DNA of 64,000 nucleotides from Theocolax elegans (taxonomy: Eukaryota; Arthropoda; Insecta; Hymenoptera; Cerocephalidae), in contig CM047431.1 of assembly GCA_026168455.1 (NCBI GenBank), positions 22,199,365 through 22,263,364 on the forward strand. Direction: 5' to 3'. The notes beneath the pieces are model-generated. The model was given only the letters and a program-made list of their open reading frames with translations, was not told where the DNA came from and ran no database searches. Shown here in pieces: positions 43,009 to 54,737 of the stretch; the first letter of the stretch is position 1; every line of letters starts with the position of its first letter. The position numbers were made by a program, and so were the translations under genes.

Positions 43009-43640
43009 AAAAAAGTAAAAATTTGTGTTTTTTACTGTTTCACCCTCATCATCGCAACAATTATTTAAAAAGTAGGAAATAACATTTACCAGTGGCAGGA
43101 CTTTATCCATCCGTTTCATCACATCCTACACATAATTGCAGCGTATGGGCAGCGCAACGTACTGATATCAACAAGCCTTCTTCTCCAAACTCTTTTCGAA
43201 TAAGTCATTGACTTCAGATATTTCGTCATCATCATCTATCATCTCGTTATCTGAACTTTCAACATTACAATCTTCCTCTTCATCTAAATCAGCTGTTGCA
43301 AGCACAACTTGTTCATATTTTAAAAGTTTACTTTACTTGACCATGTTGGCACCGTTGTTCGATGTGCACGAGTAAACATTTTTTAGAGATATTTCATAAT
43401 TTTCAAGAGTCTCTTTGAGTATCGAATTCAGGTATTCTGCAGTATGCTTTTCTTCCAGCAGTTTTACAGTTAGCGTTCTTAGTTGTATTTTTTTCAGCTA
43501 TAAATTGCGCATTAATACCCAAAAATGATTTGCTGTGCCGACTTGCAATATCAAAATTTAAGCTGATCAAATTTGCCTGAAACCAACAGGTAATTGTTTC
43601 AACCGACTTATAAAAACGGAGGTGTTATGTTTGAGGCGTA

Positions 43641-44023
43641 TATTTTTCTGTTTATATATTTGAGAACGACTCGTCTATTTTACAGAAACCAAAGTTTAGT
43701 CAAACAGAAATTATTCCTAAATGATCAAACGAAATTTTTATAACAGTCAATTTTACAGTTTTAGTTGTCATGATGAAAAAATTAATTTCCCGCGTAAAAA
43801 TCGGAACTATTGCCGACATGTTGCAAATAAATTGGCCCAGTCTATTTCTAATATATTGCAAACATTTCGCACACATAATTGCAAATATGTTGGCAATATA
43901 ACGCCAAAAAGCATCTTGCGCTATGTCGCCAATATATTGGCAACAGTTACTAAATTTTTTTAAGAAAAGTAGTAAAAATGACTATTTTAAATGTTTCCAA
44001 TATTTTATATTATATTTATATAC
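43641..44023. other. gap with recurring TTGGCAATAT-type words
   Basis: AT-rich sequence in which TTGCAAAT, GTTGGCAATATA and GCCAATATATTGGC recur at irregular spacing between 43800 and 43945. The 80-codon frame through it is repetitive and not convincing as a gene. Confidence 0.4.
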
Positions 44024-44632
44024 TGTAACGGTGTGCTTGCCCGGGGAAAACTTATTGAGTCGCCCGTCTTACGTACCTGTAGTTCGTGGCGAACGAGATT
44101 GTATAATCTCGCCGACTAGATATCAAGTACTCGATGACTCAATACAATTCGTAGCTATACATACGTTGTTTACTTCCCGCGCAGCGGCTGCGGTTACCTG
44201 TCCGCACACTTGCCAATGCTAATCTTTCCTAAAATGGACCGCGGAAAGAAAATTAAACGTGAGTCCGCGAGAATTCGTATCTTGAAATACGACTCGAAGG
44301 AAGACGGAGGAACGAATATATACGCCGGTTAGAAAAATATAAATCAACACGAGTTGAAATAGATTATCTATAAATAAATTTATTGAGATAAATAAATGAT
44401 TAAATTCAATAACATTTACTATGATCGAGGTCTTTATACGCACGAAGGTTGAGTCGTAACCGCCGACTCAACACGAGAGGGGAAAGGGGTACGCGAACTA
44501 ACTAACTTAAAAATATTCGCACGATAGCAAAACTCTTCCATTCCCTGCTTGCCGACAAAGCAGGAGAGGGTCTTCGTCTTCCTATGTAAAATAAGATTAT
44601 ATTTTAAAAAATTATACGCGTTTATGTATGTT

Positions 44633-44635
<3 letters not shown>
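44024..44635. repeat. possible solo LTR
   Basis: A 612-bp segment starts TGTAACGG and ends ATGTTACA, has higher GC in its first half and contains AATAAA signals near 44370-44395. The terminal TGTAAC/GTTACA match and composition suggest an LTR. No partner LTR and no target duplication were found. Confidence 0.3.

Positions 44636-44690
<55 letters not shown>
44636..44690. repeat. CA microsatellite
   Basis: An almost pure CA dinucleotide tract of about 55 bp. The frame through it is spurious. Confidence 0.95.
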
Positions 44691-44693
<3 letters not shown>

Positions 44694-44965
44694 TGTAACT
44701 TTCATTATGCAATAATTAAAAAAAAATTACTTCATTATTCAATCCTTCATCATTCAAATATCTATGAGGAGATCTAGATCGCTCTCTTCCTCCTTCTCGT
44801 TCTCTATGAAGTCTTCTCTCCTCTCTCTCGCGGTCTCTCTCTCTCTCTCTGGCGCGGTGAGTACATTGACGTTAGTCTATCTGTCTCTGTGTATAATACT
44901 AGATTACAGTACTCACGCATATAATACAAGTTTTAGTGCATATAAAATCGGACGCCCGCTGTTGT
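44691..44965. other. unassigned sequence with CT repeat
   Basis: No gene. A CT-rich tract lies at about 44810-44850. Confidence 0.5.
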
Positions 44966-46710
44966 CACGTCCAGACTTGCACCAATTACTATAAAAAATA
45001 TTACAAGAAGGCAAATGGTTAATAAACCATTCGCGTTCCTTTCGCTCTTGTTTGACTAGGACTAGCCTTACGTCTCCGGGAGTAGCGAGCGAAGTTATTT
45101 TGAGAGTAGAGATGCAGGATATAATGAGGGATAAATAAAATATATATGTTTTATTTCGTATTAATCATGCATTATTTATTAAAATATAATATGCTGTTTT
45201 TCTTTAAATGAACACGTGCAACTAAATTATTTGTCGCGTCCCGACGAAAATTATATTATTATTTTTCGTACAAAAGTACTGCGTAGTTTAGAATAAAAAT
45301 ACGGCGTAGAAGAAAAACGAAATAAGGTTGATAAGGAATGGTTCTAAGTAAGTGCAGTAATATAAAATATAATTTATAGAGCTAAGGGACAGATTAGTTT
45401 ACGAGTGTTTCAAACGAAATAGAGATTGATAAGTAGAGTTAAAGATATTATTCGAAGCCAATACGCGTATAAGCGGGATCGCCGATAGTGAGATTGAAAC
45501 GAAGGGTTACGCAAGAGTTTTTTTGTACTGCACTATAAAATCAATGCTCGGAGAAGAACCGGCAATGGGAAACATCGACTAGAAAATTCGAGCATTAGAA
45601 GGAAGTAATAAATTAAGCCGTTCTTTGGATAACGTCGCAGTATAAAAGGGGGACAGAAAATTCTCCGAATCAACTACGAAGCGATACAGAAAATGCATGG
45701 GATTCGATAATTTTTAATTACACACATCTAACGGTCCAATCGGGTGCAAGCACAGAAAAATCGAGAACTACTTACACATCTCCATATAAGGCAAAGTGTA
45801 AGACAAGGCGAAGCGTAAGACAAGGATAGATGCATAGGATTTTAGGGTATACAAAGAGGACCCAGAAGAGACACAGGCACTCCTAAATTTTCATCTGAAG
45901 CTTTCGCAAGGCGAAGCTCTGCTGGACAACTCTTTGATTTTTATCCGAAGGCGTGGCTCTGCTACTTAAACTTTAAAGCAATACGTATTAAAAATCACAA
46001 GAGGAATCGAGACGTATCATTGACATCTACAAGCCATAGTCGAGGAACTACGACTTCGACATCTGGAAATCGTCGAGCTCCAACAGCATACACATCTAAC
46101 GTCGACGCCCGCAGGTCTAGCAGGACATTATCCGGGAATCTGACACCGCTACCCACGTTCAAGGCGGACCTTCGTTCCTCACCGAATATACACACATATA
46201 TATATATATATACATATATATATGTATATCTATATATTTGGGTACTTAAGGTATATTCTTTTCGGCTATCTATACGCTTGTATTATTCGTAAAGGCAACC
46301 TGATATTTTATGTTATTTCGATTGCTGAACCAACCGTTTTCTTTAAAAACAATTATTATTATATATTACAATTTATTCATAATAATTATTCGTTACATTG
46401 TATTTGAATTGAAATATTCACGGTTTGAATTACAATTTATTAACTATAATTCATGTTTTAAACGACAACCATTTTTTTATTTTATCTGCACTTATTTATA
46501 ATGATTCTTATTTCAATTATTGATTATTAATGTTTATAATAAAATAACCTTGCGAATATTTTATTCTGTAATGTGCTAACGTGTTCGCCGCACACTTGTT
46601 TATTTAATCAAAATTAAGATCTTTATTTGACTTAAATAAATTTTTGGAATTGTAAATAAAATAGTGTGAATCTATGTATTTTTGCCCATTAAAAAGCTGT
46701 AATAATTTAG
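44966..46710 (+). repeat. left arm of a 3.4-kb imperfect palindrome
   Basis: It consists of block A (44966-45231, starting TGTCACGTCCAGAC) and block B (45232 to about 46710, starting TGTCGCGTCCCGACG). Both recur inverted at 46711-48421, but in permuted order. Block B corresponds to the LTR of the minus-strand gypsy element to the right. Frames on the two arms encode the same short translation and are not genes. Confidence 0.8.
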
Positions 46711-48421
46711 TTTCACGTGTTCATTTAAAGAAAGACAGCATATTATATTTAAATAAATAATGCATAATTAATACGAAATAAAACATATTATTTTATTTAT
46801 CCCGCATTATATCCTGCATCTCTACTCTCAAAATAACTTCGCTCGCTACTCCCGGAGACGTAAGGCTAGTCCTAGTCAAACAAGAGCGAAAGGAACGCGA
46901 ATGGTTTATTAACCATTTGCCTTCTTGTAATATTTTTTATAGTAGTTGGTGCAAGTCTGGACGTGACAATTACAGCTTTTTAATGGGCAAAAATACATAA
47001 ATTCACATTATTTTATTTACAATTCCAAAAATTTATTTAAGTCAAATAAAGATCTTAATTTTGATTAAATAAACAAGTGTGCGGCGAACACGTTAGCACA
47101 TTACAGAATAAAATATTCGCAAGGTTATTTTATTATAAACATTAATAATCAATAATTGAAATAAGAATCATTATAAATAAGTGCAGATAAAATAAAAAAA
47201 TGGTTGTCGTTTAAAACATGAATTATAGTTAATAAATTGTAATTCAAACCGTGAATATTTCAATTCAAATACAATGTAACGAATAATTATTATAAATAAA
47301 TTGTAATATATAATAATAATTGTTTTAAAAGAAAACGGTTGGTTCAGCAATCGAAATAACATAAAATATCAGGTTTGCCTTTACGAATAATACAAGCGTA
47401 TAGATAGCCGAAAAGAATATACCTTAAGTACCCAAATATATAGATTTATATATATATATATGTGTGTGTGTGTATTCGGTGAGGAACGAAGGTCCGCCTT
47501 GAACGTGGGTAGCGGTGTCAGATTCCCGGATAATGTCCTGCTAGACCTGCGGGCGTCGACGTTAGATGTGTATGCTGTTGGAGCTCGACGATTTCCAGAT
47601 GTCGAAGTCGTAGTTCCTCGACTATGGCTTGTAGATGTCAATGATACGTCTCGATTCCTCTTGTGATTTTTAATACGTATTATTTTAAAGTTCAAGTAGC
47701 AGAGCCACGCCCTCGGATAAAAATCAAAGAGTTGGCCAGCAGAGCTTCGCCTTGCGAAAGCTTTAGATGAAAATTTAGGAGTGGCTGTGTCTGTTCTGGG
47801 TCCTCTTTATATACCCTAAAATTTTATGCATCTGTCCTTGTCTTACACTTCGCCTTGTCTTACACTTTGCCTTATATGGAAATTGTGTAAGTAGTTCTCG
47901 ATTTTTCTGTGCTTGCATCCGATTGGACCGTTAGATGGGCGTAGTTAAAAATTATCGAATCCCATGCATTTTCTGTATCGCTTCGTAGTTAATTCGGAGA
48001 ATTTGCTGTGCCCCTTTTATTACTGCGACGTTACCCAAAGAACGGCTTAATTTATTACTTCCTTCTAATGCTCGAATTTTCTAGTCGATGTTTCCCATTG
48101 CCGGCTCTTCTCCGAGCATTGATTTTATAGTGCAGTACAAAAAAACTCTTGCGTAACCCTTCGTTTCGATCTCACTATCGGCGATCCCGCTTATATGCGT
48201 ATTGGCTTTGAATAATATCTTCAACTCTACTTATCAGTCTCTTTTTCGTTTGAAACACTCGTTAAATAATCTGTTCCTTAGCTCTATTTTATATTACTGC
48301 ATTTACTTAGAATCATTCTTTATCAACCTTATTTTGTTCGTCTTCTACGCCGTATTTTTATTCTAAACTACGCAGTACTTTTTACGAAAAATAATAATAT
48401 AATTTTCGTCGGGACGCGACA
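46711..48421 (-). repeat. right arm: gypsy-3 3' LTR (block B) and block A
   Basis: On the minus strand block B starts TGTCGCGTCCCGACG at 48421, directly after a polypurine tract, so it is the 3' LTR of the element to its right. It runs to about 46968. Block A (46967-46711) follows. The exact LTR end is unclear. Confidence 0.75.
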
Positions 48422-48435
48422 ACTCCCCCCTTTTT
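48422..48435 (-). other. gypsy-3 polypurine tract
   Basis: The minus strand reads AAAAAGGGGGGAGT immediately before the LTR start at 48421, the normal priming site for plus-strand DNA synthesis. Confidence 0.85.
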
Positions 48436-50660
48436 AAAAACGACGCCCTCGTCGTTGTTCAATATTATTATTATATTATTATTTCTCTTAACATAAGATA
48501 TCATACTTAATTTTAAATTATAAACATTATTTCGTTTATTTTTCTTAATTTCTTACGGTGAACTTTATATACCATATTACAAATATTTATTTCGTAGTTC
48601 AACTTCGTTTGTTATTATGTTACATACTTCGAGTACCTTATTTCAAACAGTTTAACAGTATTGATATAATTTACCTATACAAATAGATACGTAATAAAAA
48701 AAAGTTTTATAATTACAATTTTTATTCTAGATATTCCGAAGAATTGTATAATTATTATTAAATGTGTTTCTATAGATAACAGAAAAATTTATTTATCTTT
48801 AGTTTGCACTCCTAATTTTTAGTATACTTCAAGTCATGTTAAAAAAAATATACGTTGTTAGTATTTTTTTATTCTTGTAGTCACATTTTTTTTACAAAAT
48901 TTTCAATTTTCTTCTATAATATTTGTATGCTTACATATATATTTTCTAAAAAGTTAAACAAAAATTTATTACATTACGTTTATTTAATTAATAATTCTAC
49001 TGTTACGAATTGTTAAAGAGAAGAAAAAAAAAAATTTCCTCTTCTTATGCAATATAGATTCTCCCTTCAATGTGAGCAATGTTAGTAGATCCTATCTTAA
49101 TAATGTATTTATATATTTTTTTTTATAAAAGGATTAGGAGTGAAGAAAAATTAATTTTCATCGCTCCCCCTCCCCACCAAAGTAAAACGAACACATAATT
49201 ATTTGACTTTTTTTTAAATTTTCTTTTCAGCCATTATAAACAAAGATTCACATATATTATAATATATAATTGAGAAATAGTTAATTTAGTTTCATAAGAA
49301 AAAGATACAATCGATACAAATGAAAAAATAAAATGAGCAATACATAAGTGACAGTGCGAAAATATAGTAGGCTAGGTAGGCCCATGTAGAACCATCCTCC
49401 TATATCTTGGGAGAAAGAGTAGACTACACTAAATAAACGATACGACGGAATAACCCAAGCAGTTTCGGAACTGCCCGATGCTTGCATATCATAGAATAGT
49501 GGCAGCAACGTTCGTTTTTATTCGCTTAATTCCATTATGTTTCACGTTAAAATGACTAATTTACACTCTTTTTATTTTTATTTTTTTTGAGGAAAAATTT
49601 AAATATTCGTCGTTTTCTTGATTCTATTTAAACTAACAACTATAGAAACTTATTTGTTATGTTCAAGTAAACAAGAGAAATCGTTTGAATTTGTTTACTT
49701 TTTAGTCTCCAATGAAAGAATATTAATTTTGAATAATATTTAAATAAATTCACCAGAATTTTACTACTAATTATATTATTTTTGTAATTTTTTTTGCTAC
49801 ACATTGTTTTATTGGTAATATTAACATGAGAAAAATATTATTTATCTGTATCAATTATCATTGGATATCCTAAATTGTTTTATAAAATTTAAAAATTTAT
49901 TTGTTTTGTACGTTTTTTTTTTTATACCATTCGAAACAATTAGCATACCTATTGTTTATAAATAAGAGGAAAATCTTCTAATGTGCCTGTCTTAGGTTTT
50001 TTATATTACTAGTTCTATATAAAAATTAAATAATCGTATGGAATTAATCGTATGAAAATAAATGTTGTTATTATTTTTTTAAACCTTTTTCTTTTATATA
50101 CATAGTTTGTTTAAATCAGTATTTATGAACAAAGTCTTAGATTGAACACTAGTATGAACTATATTGGCATAAACACAAAATTGTACAATTTTATTATTAT
50201 TGTTTTTATTAATAGTTGAATTTTGTACTTTATCAACAAAATTAACTGATTAATCAAATTTGCTGCATTTTTTTATTAAAATCAATATTAGAAATATTCT
50301 CATACTTTGATTTTGAATCGATGATTATTTCCGACATGTGTATTGATACTATTTGTGAGTTTACTTTATTTAATTAATTTAATTAATGAAGTTTTCAACC
50401 TTTTTTTTTAATTATTAATTTTAATAAAATCTTTCTTTTCCCTCCTCTTCTCGTTTCTTTGCAATCGTCATTTTGTTAGTTTGTACAGATTCTCCTATGT
50501 CCATTGAGTCTAGTGTTAGATTTTTTTGTTTCTAGTATGCTAAACTCTCCTTATATATTTATACCTGCGCGACCAGTAAGAAAATATGACTAATTAACAG
50601 AATTACTAGAGTCAAGGTGAGTTCAGTTGTAATTATTTATATAGGTTTACATTTTACATG
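48436..50660 (-). other. gypsy-3 3' region, no gene seen
   Basis: 2.2 kb of AT-rich sequence between the minisatellite and the polypurine tract. One 75-codon minus-strand frame (49508-49281) is hydrophobic but has no recognisable feature. No envelope gene could be found. Confidence 0.5.
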
Positions 50661-50664
50661 GTAT

Positions 50665-51468
50665 GTAAGAAGGATAAGTGACCGTGTTGCTGGAGCATTT
50701 ACCGCAACGAGGAGGAAAGCGTGCAATTAAGCACTCCTCAGGAAGGATAAGTGACCGTGTTGCTGGAGCATTTACCGCAACGAGGTGGAAAGGGTGCAAC
50801 TAAGCACTCCTTAGGAAGGATAAGTGACCGTGTTGCTGGAGCATTTACCGCAACGAGGAGGAAAGGGTGCAACTAAGCACTCCTTAGGTGTTGCTGGAGC
50901 ATTTACCGCAACGAGGAGGAAAAGGGTGCAACTAAGCACTCCTTAGGAAGGATAAGTGACGGTGTTGCTGGAGCATTTACCGCAACGAGGAGGAAAGGGT
51001 GCAATCAAGCACTCCTTAGGAAGATAAGTGACGGTGTTGCTGGAGCATTTTACCGCAACGAGGAGGAAAGGGTGCAATCAAGCACTCCTTAGGAAGGATA
51101 AGTGACGGTGTTGCTGGAGCATTTACCGCAACGAGGAGGAAAGGGTGCAATCAAGCACTCCTTAGGAAGGATAAGTGACGGTGTTGCTGGAGCTTTTACA
51201 GCAACGAGGAGGAAAGGGTGCAATCAAGCACTCCTTAGGAAGGATAAGTGACGGTGTTGCTGGAGCATTTACCGCAACGAGGAGGAAATGGTGCAATCAA
51301 GCACTCCTTAGGAAGGATAAGTGACGGTGTTGCTGGAGCATTTACCGCAACGAGGTGGAAAGGGTGCAATCAAGCACTCCTTAGGAAGGATAAGTGACGG
51401 TGTTGCTGGAGCTTTTACCGCAACGAGGAGGAAAGGGTGCAATTAAGCACTCCTTAGGAAGGATAGGA
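50665..51468 (-). repeat. 73-bp minisatellite, 11 units
   Basis: Units of about 73 bp carry AAGGATAAGTGAC, GTTGCTGGAGCATTTACCGC and TGCAA(C/T)(T/C)AAGCACTCC. The first three have GACCGTG, most later ones GACGGTG; unit 4 lacks its first third. GTTGC pairs with GCAAC, and AGTGC with GCACT, so each unit can form hairpins. It lies between gypsy-3 integrase and its 3' LTR. Confidence 0.92.
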
Positions 51469-52022
51469 TATAGGTTTTAGGTTTAGTGATGTGTTAGACT
51501 CCAATGATTCTATCTTATTGTAAATCATTTTTTTTTATAGCAGTTAAATTTAAATTTGACTAAGCTCAACTGACATTGAAAATTTATACCTTTTCCTTAC
51601 TTTCCTTTGTACATCAACATCATTGTTATCTTAGGCGAGAAGAGTAAAGAGAAAAAGACCTTATTTTTTTGTTATTTGCCTTATTCGTTTCTAATTTAAT
51701 AATCGCGTATTTATTTAATTTAAGTGAGTGTATGCTTTTCTTGTGTTGATCTTTCTATATAATAAAAAATATTATTTCCTTGTAGTTTATTTTCGACGTT
51801 AATTTAGATATATACATATTATTTTTATATCGTTTTTTTTGTATAAAGTCAGATAAATTGAAATAATTTTATTTTAAGTTGAATGTATGCCAATTGTGAT
51901 TACAAGATAACAAATATTATTCTATTAACAACCTTTTAGAACTGTAAAATATATATATAAGTGCGTATACATATTTTCAAGCACATTGGGGCTATTATAT
52001 GTTATATACCTATGTTTAGGCA
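51469..52022 (-). other. gypsy-3 spacer after integrase
   Basis: About 550 bp of AT-rich sequence, nothing recognised. Confidence 0.5.
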
Positions 52023-54117
52023 CTACAAAGGTTCCATATATGAATATCTTAACCTATTAACATGCACTATTTTCGTTTTATTATGAGCTAGCTCTATTTT
52101 TACATTTCCCTTGTTATTAACTATTTCTAAATTCCGATGTGGTCCAGTATATTGATCGCCTAGTTTGTATTTCTTCCCTCCTTTTAATAACCAGACATTA
52201 TCCCCTGTCTGAAATTCTTGATGATTGGCTTTCCTGTCGTAATAGAATTTTGACCTATGTTTAGAAGCTATTAATTTTTCTCGCGCGATTCCCTGTATTT
52301 CGTTTAAACGTTGTCGTAAATTTATAATGTAATCATCATACGTTGGAACTCGTTCTCGTGGGTCTAAAGGTTCGTTTGATGGTAGTCGCGCTTTTCGTGC
52401 AAAAACAATTTCAAAAGGCGTGTAGAGATGACCCTCATGTACCGACGTATTATATGAAAACGCGGCTAATTCGCATAACTCATCCCATGAGTCATTTCTT
52501 TCTATCATTGTTTTTAAATAATCTGCTAAGCTGCTATGAAAACGCTCAACGGAGTTGGACTGAGGGTGATAAGCCGTGGTTTTAACTTGTTTAATCTTAA
52601 AAATTTTCGCTACTTCTCTCATCAGACTACTTAAAAATGAGGTACCTTGGTCGGATATAATTAACAACGGGGCGCTAAAAATTGAAAAGTGTCGACGGAC
52701 TAACGCTTCGGCGATCGTGGCCGCGGTCGCGTCTAGTATGGGTATCGCCATACAGTATTTTGAAAGGTTACATTGAATGGTTAATATATTATTGTTATTA
52801 TTTCGAGATCTGGGAAATGGTCCCACAAGATCGACCGATATGGATTCCATAGCCGAGTACGGAGTATCTGTTATTATCATACGTTGTTTAGTTTTAACAC
52901 GAACCAATTTTTTTAGTTGGCAAGTTAAACAATGTCTAATGTAGTTTTGTACGTCTTTCTTAATATCTGGCCAATAAAAACGTTGTTTTATACGTTTATA
53001 GGTTTTTGTTACCCCTTTATGTCCTGCACAAGCAGACTCGTGCATTTCGCGAATAATATTTTCCCTATTACTCTCTTCCACACATTTTATGAATCCTAAA
53101 CAAATAATTATTTTTACATTAATTTTTCGTAGAGTTATACTTATTTGTTTCAATATTTCGTTCCATGAAACGTTTTCAATAAATTCGCTCTTTGCGATAC
53201 TTATTGAACGTAATTTTTCTTTTAATATAATATTTTTCAAATTTAATAGATTCGTTTTTAGATTATTAATAATTTCTGAAGTACTCAATCGCTCTTCGTC
53301 ACGTAACACCATAGCAAAATGCATTTTTCCGCTTTTGTTATTGATTCTTATTTCTCCTGGATTTAAATTGGAAAAATGAGGTAGTAATAATTTTGAAGCC
53401 AAATTTCTGGATCCTTCATCTAAAGGCATTCCAGTCGTAGTTATGAAATAAACGTAATTATCTTTCCTCATAAAGAGTTGTTCTTTAACTTCAATGAATT
53501 TCTTTTCATCATTTGGTTCTTCGTAAACATCCTCCTTTTCCCAGGACTCGACAAATTTGTTGTTAAAATTATCCATTTCCATGGGTTGTGATCTTTTGTC
53601 TGTGTTGACTATCGTTTCAATTTCCTCGGGGACTTCTTGTATTATAGGAAGGTTTTTGACTGGTTCTTTTGATATATTTGACTTGTTGGGTCGTTTTGCT
53701 CTCTTTTCGTTGTAGTTTGGCCGTGTTATTTTTCCTGCACGACTGCGTGTTTCCATAGAATGATTTTTAATAACATAAACGGGTTCTTCTATTGGATTTC
53801 TTGATAACGCGTCAGCATTAACGTTACTTTTACCGGCTTTGTATACGATGTCAACGTCGTATGCATTCAGTTTTGTTCTCCATCTACTAACTCTGGATGT
53901 CGGATCTACTGAGTTTTTGAACCAAACAAGTGGTTTATGATCTGTTATAATGAGGAAACGACGGCCTCTTACATAGCAATCGAACTGAGTAACGGCATAC
54001 AGTATGGCTAATGCTTCCCTTGAATAAGTATCATATTTTTGCTCGGCTTCGTTTAATACCCGCGAAACATAAGCAACTGGTAGGTCGGTTCCCACCTCTC
54101 CTTGTGATAATATTGCT
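52023..54117 (-). pseudogene. gypsy-3 RNase H (C-terminal part) and integrase
   Basis: The frame resumes at 54117, at the edge of the gypsy-2 insertion, in the middle of RNase H (AILSQGEVGTDLPVAY). An upstream ATG lies within the gypsy-2 LTR and is not the natural start. TDHKPLVWF and DALSRNP close RNase H. After a linker of about 230 residues, integrase has a zinc module (HESACAGHKGVTKTYKRI, CLTCQLKK) and a core with SVDLVGPF, ISDQGTSF and SVERFHS. The tail has GDNVWLLKGG and ends at 52023. This half has no internal stop, but it is separated from its RT by 6.9 kb. Confidence 0.85.
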
Positions 54118-54519
54118 TGTAACATAATTTTATATATATGTATATATGTATGTATATATTTCGCGAAATGCACGCCATTGACACCTCGATTGACAATTAC
54201 CTACGCCGATGTAATGGGCGTGGCAATTAGATACGCGGCTTTCGAACGATAGCGAAAAGGCGATCACGCTCTCTTGCCTGCCGCCCGCCGAAGTGACAAC
54301 ACCTGAAGACGATCCTAGACTACAGACGCCGAGATCGACTGGGCCCACGATCATCGTAGACGCGAAGAATCGGGCGGTTGGTGAGAGCCAGCGTTAACTG
54401 CGCACTCATTAGTTAAGTTATACTTATGTACAAATAGAATAACAATTAGAAGTTGACAATAAACAAGGGTTTGCCATAAAATCTCATATACATATTCAAT
54501 TTTCCATAAATAAATTACA
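54118..54519 (+). repeat. gypsy-2 5' LTR
   Basis: TGTAACATAA to AATTACA. The TGCT duplication lies directly outside and the primer site two bases inside. Confidence 0.95.
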
Positions 54520-54521
54520 TT

Positions 54522-54533
54522 TGGCGCCCAACT
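54522..54533 (+). other. gypsy-2 primer binding site
   Basis: TGGCGCCCAACT lies two bases inside the 5' LTR and matches the widespread lysine-tRNA-type primer site of Ty3/gypsy elements and retroviruses. Confidence 0.8.
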
Positions 54534-54737
54534 CAGTGGCTCAATTATTTGCTAGCTTTAAACAATTTAAATAGTGTGTAAATAATTGTGAACCTCATAT
54601 ATATATTCATGTATATGCTGATCTTGTGGAAGATCGTTGTTTGGTTAGTTCGCGAATAGAAAATAAGTCAATTGTAGTTTATTCTTATTTTAATAAAATA
54701 GTCATTCTTATTTCAAAATTTAATATAAATAAAATGA

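Larger units (their letters stand above)
41936..43121. mobile_element. 1.2-kb insertion in the hAT gene, possible Penelope-related
   Basis: This non-coding insertion has hammerhead-like motifs near both ends in opposite orientation (42075-42110 minus, 42970-43008 plus). Its middle (42600-42840) matches the foldback repeat family at 13893-14230. I found no protein gene and no clean target duplication. The origin is uncertain. Confidence 0.4.
41428..43640 (-). pseudogene. hAT transposase, degenerate and interrupted
   Basis: The N-proximal half is at about 43640-43122 on the minus strand: HTAEY-like then YLNSILKETLENY, SNNGANMVK, an acidic stretch, and ISVRCAAHTLQLCV, a strong hAT signature. 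The C-proximal half is at about 41935-41428: ARKVVKALRTESIANSLK, TR-stop-NSSFLML (TGA in place of the usual Trp), WDEINECVAALEPVKIATVVF and LAAIYLDPRY. About 1.2 kb of unrelated DNA (41936-43121) splits them. Stops in both halves and the missing dimerisation tail make it inactive. Confidence 0.75.

Noticed and set aside
44434..44712. Frame with a long Cys-Val run
   Set aside because: It translates a CA microsatellite.
46020..47695. Two similar 90-104 codon frames at 46020-46292 (plus) and 47381-47695 (minus)
   Set aside because: They are the same LTR sequence in the two palindrome arms, open on both strands, with no family match seen.
49281..49508. 75-codon hydrophobic frame as a remnant envelope of gypsy-3
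   Set aside because: Too short, no signal peptide or Cys pattern, and the composition matches random AT-rich sequence.
50665..51468. Possible CRISPR array
   Set aside because: The 73-bp units are head-to-tail and contiguous with no unique spacers, and the setting is an animal retroelement.
54130..54173. ATG start of the gypsy-3 integrase ORF at 54173
   Set aside because: It lies in the gypsy-2 LTR, so the apparent start was made by the insertion.
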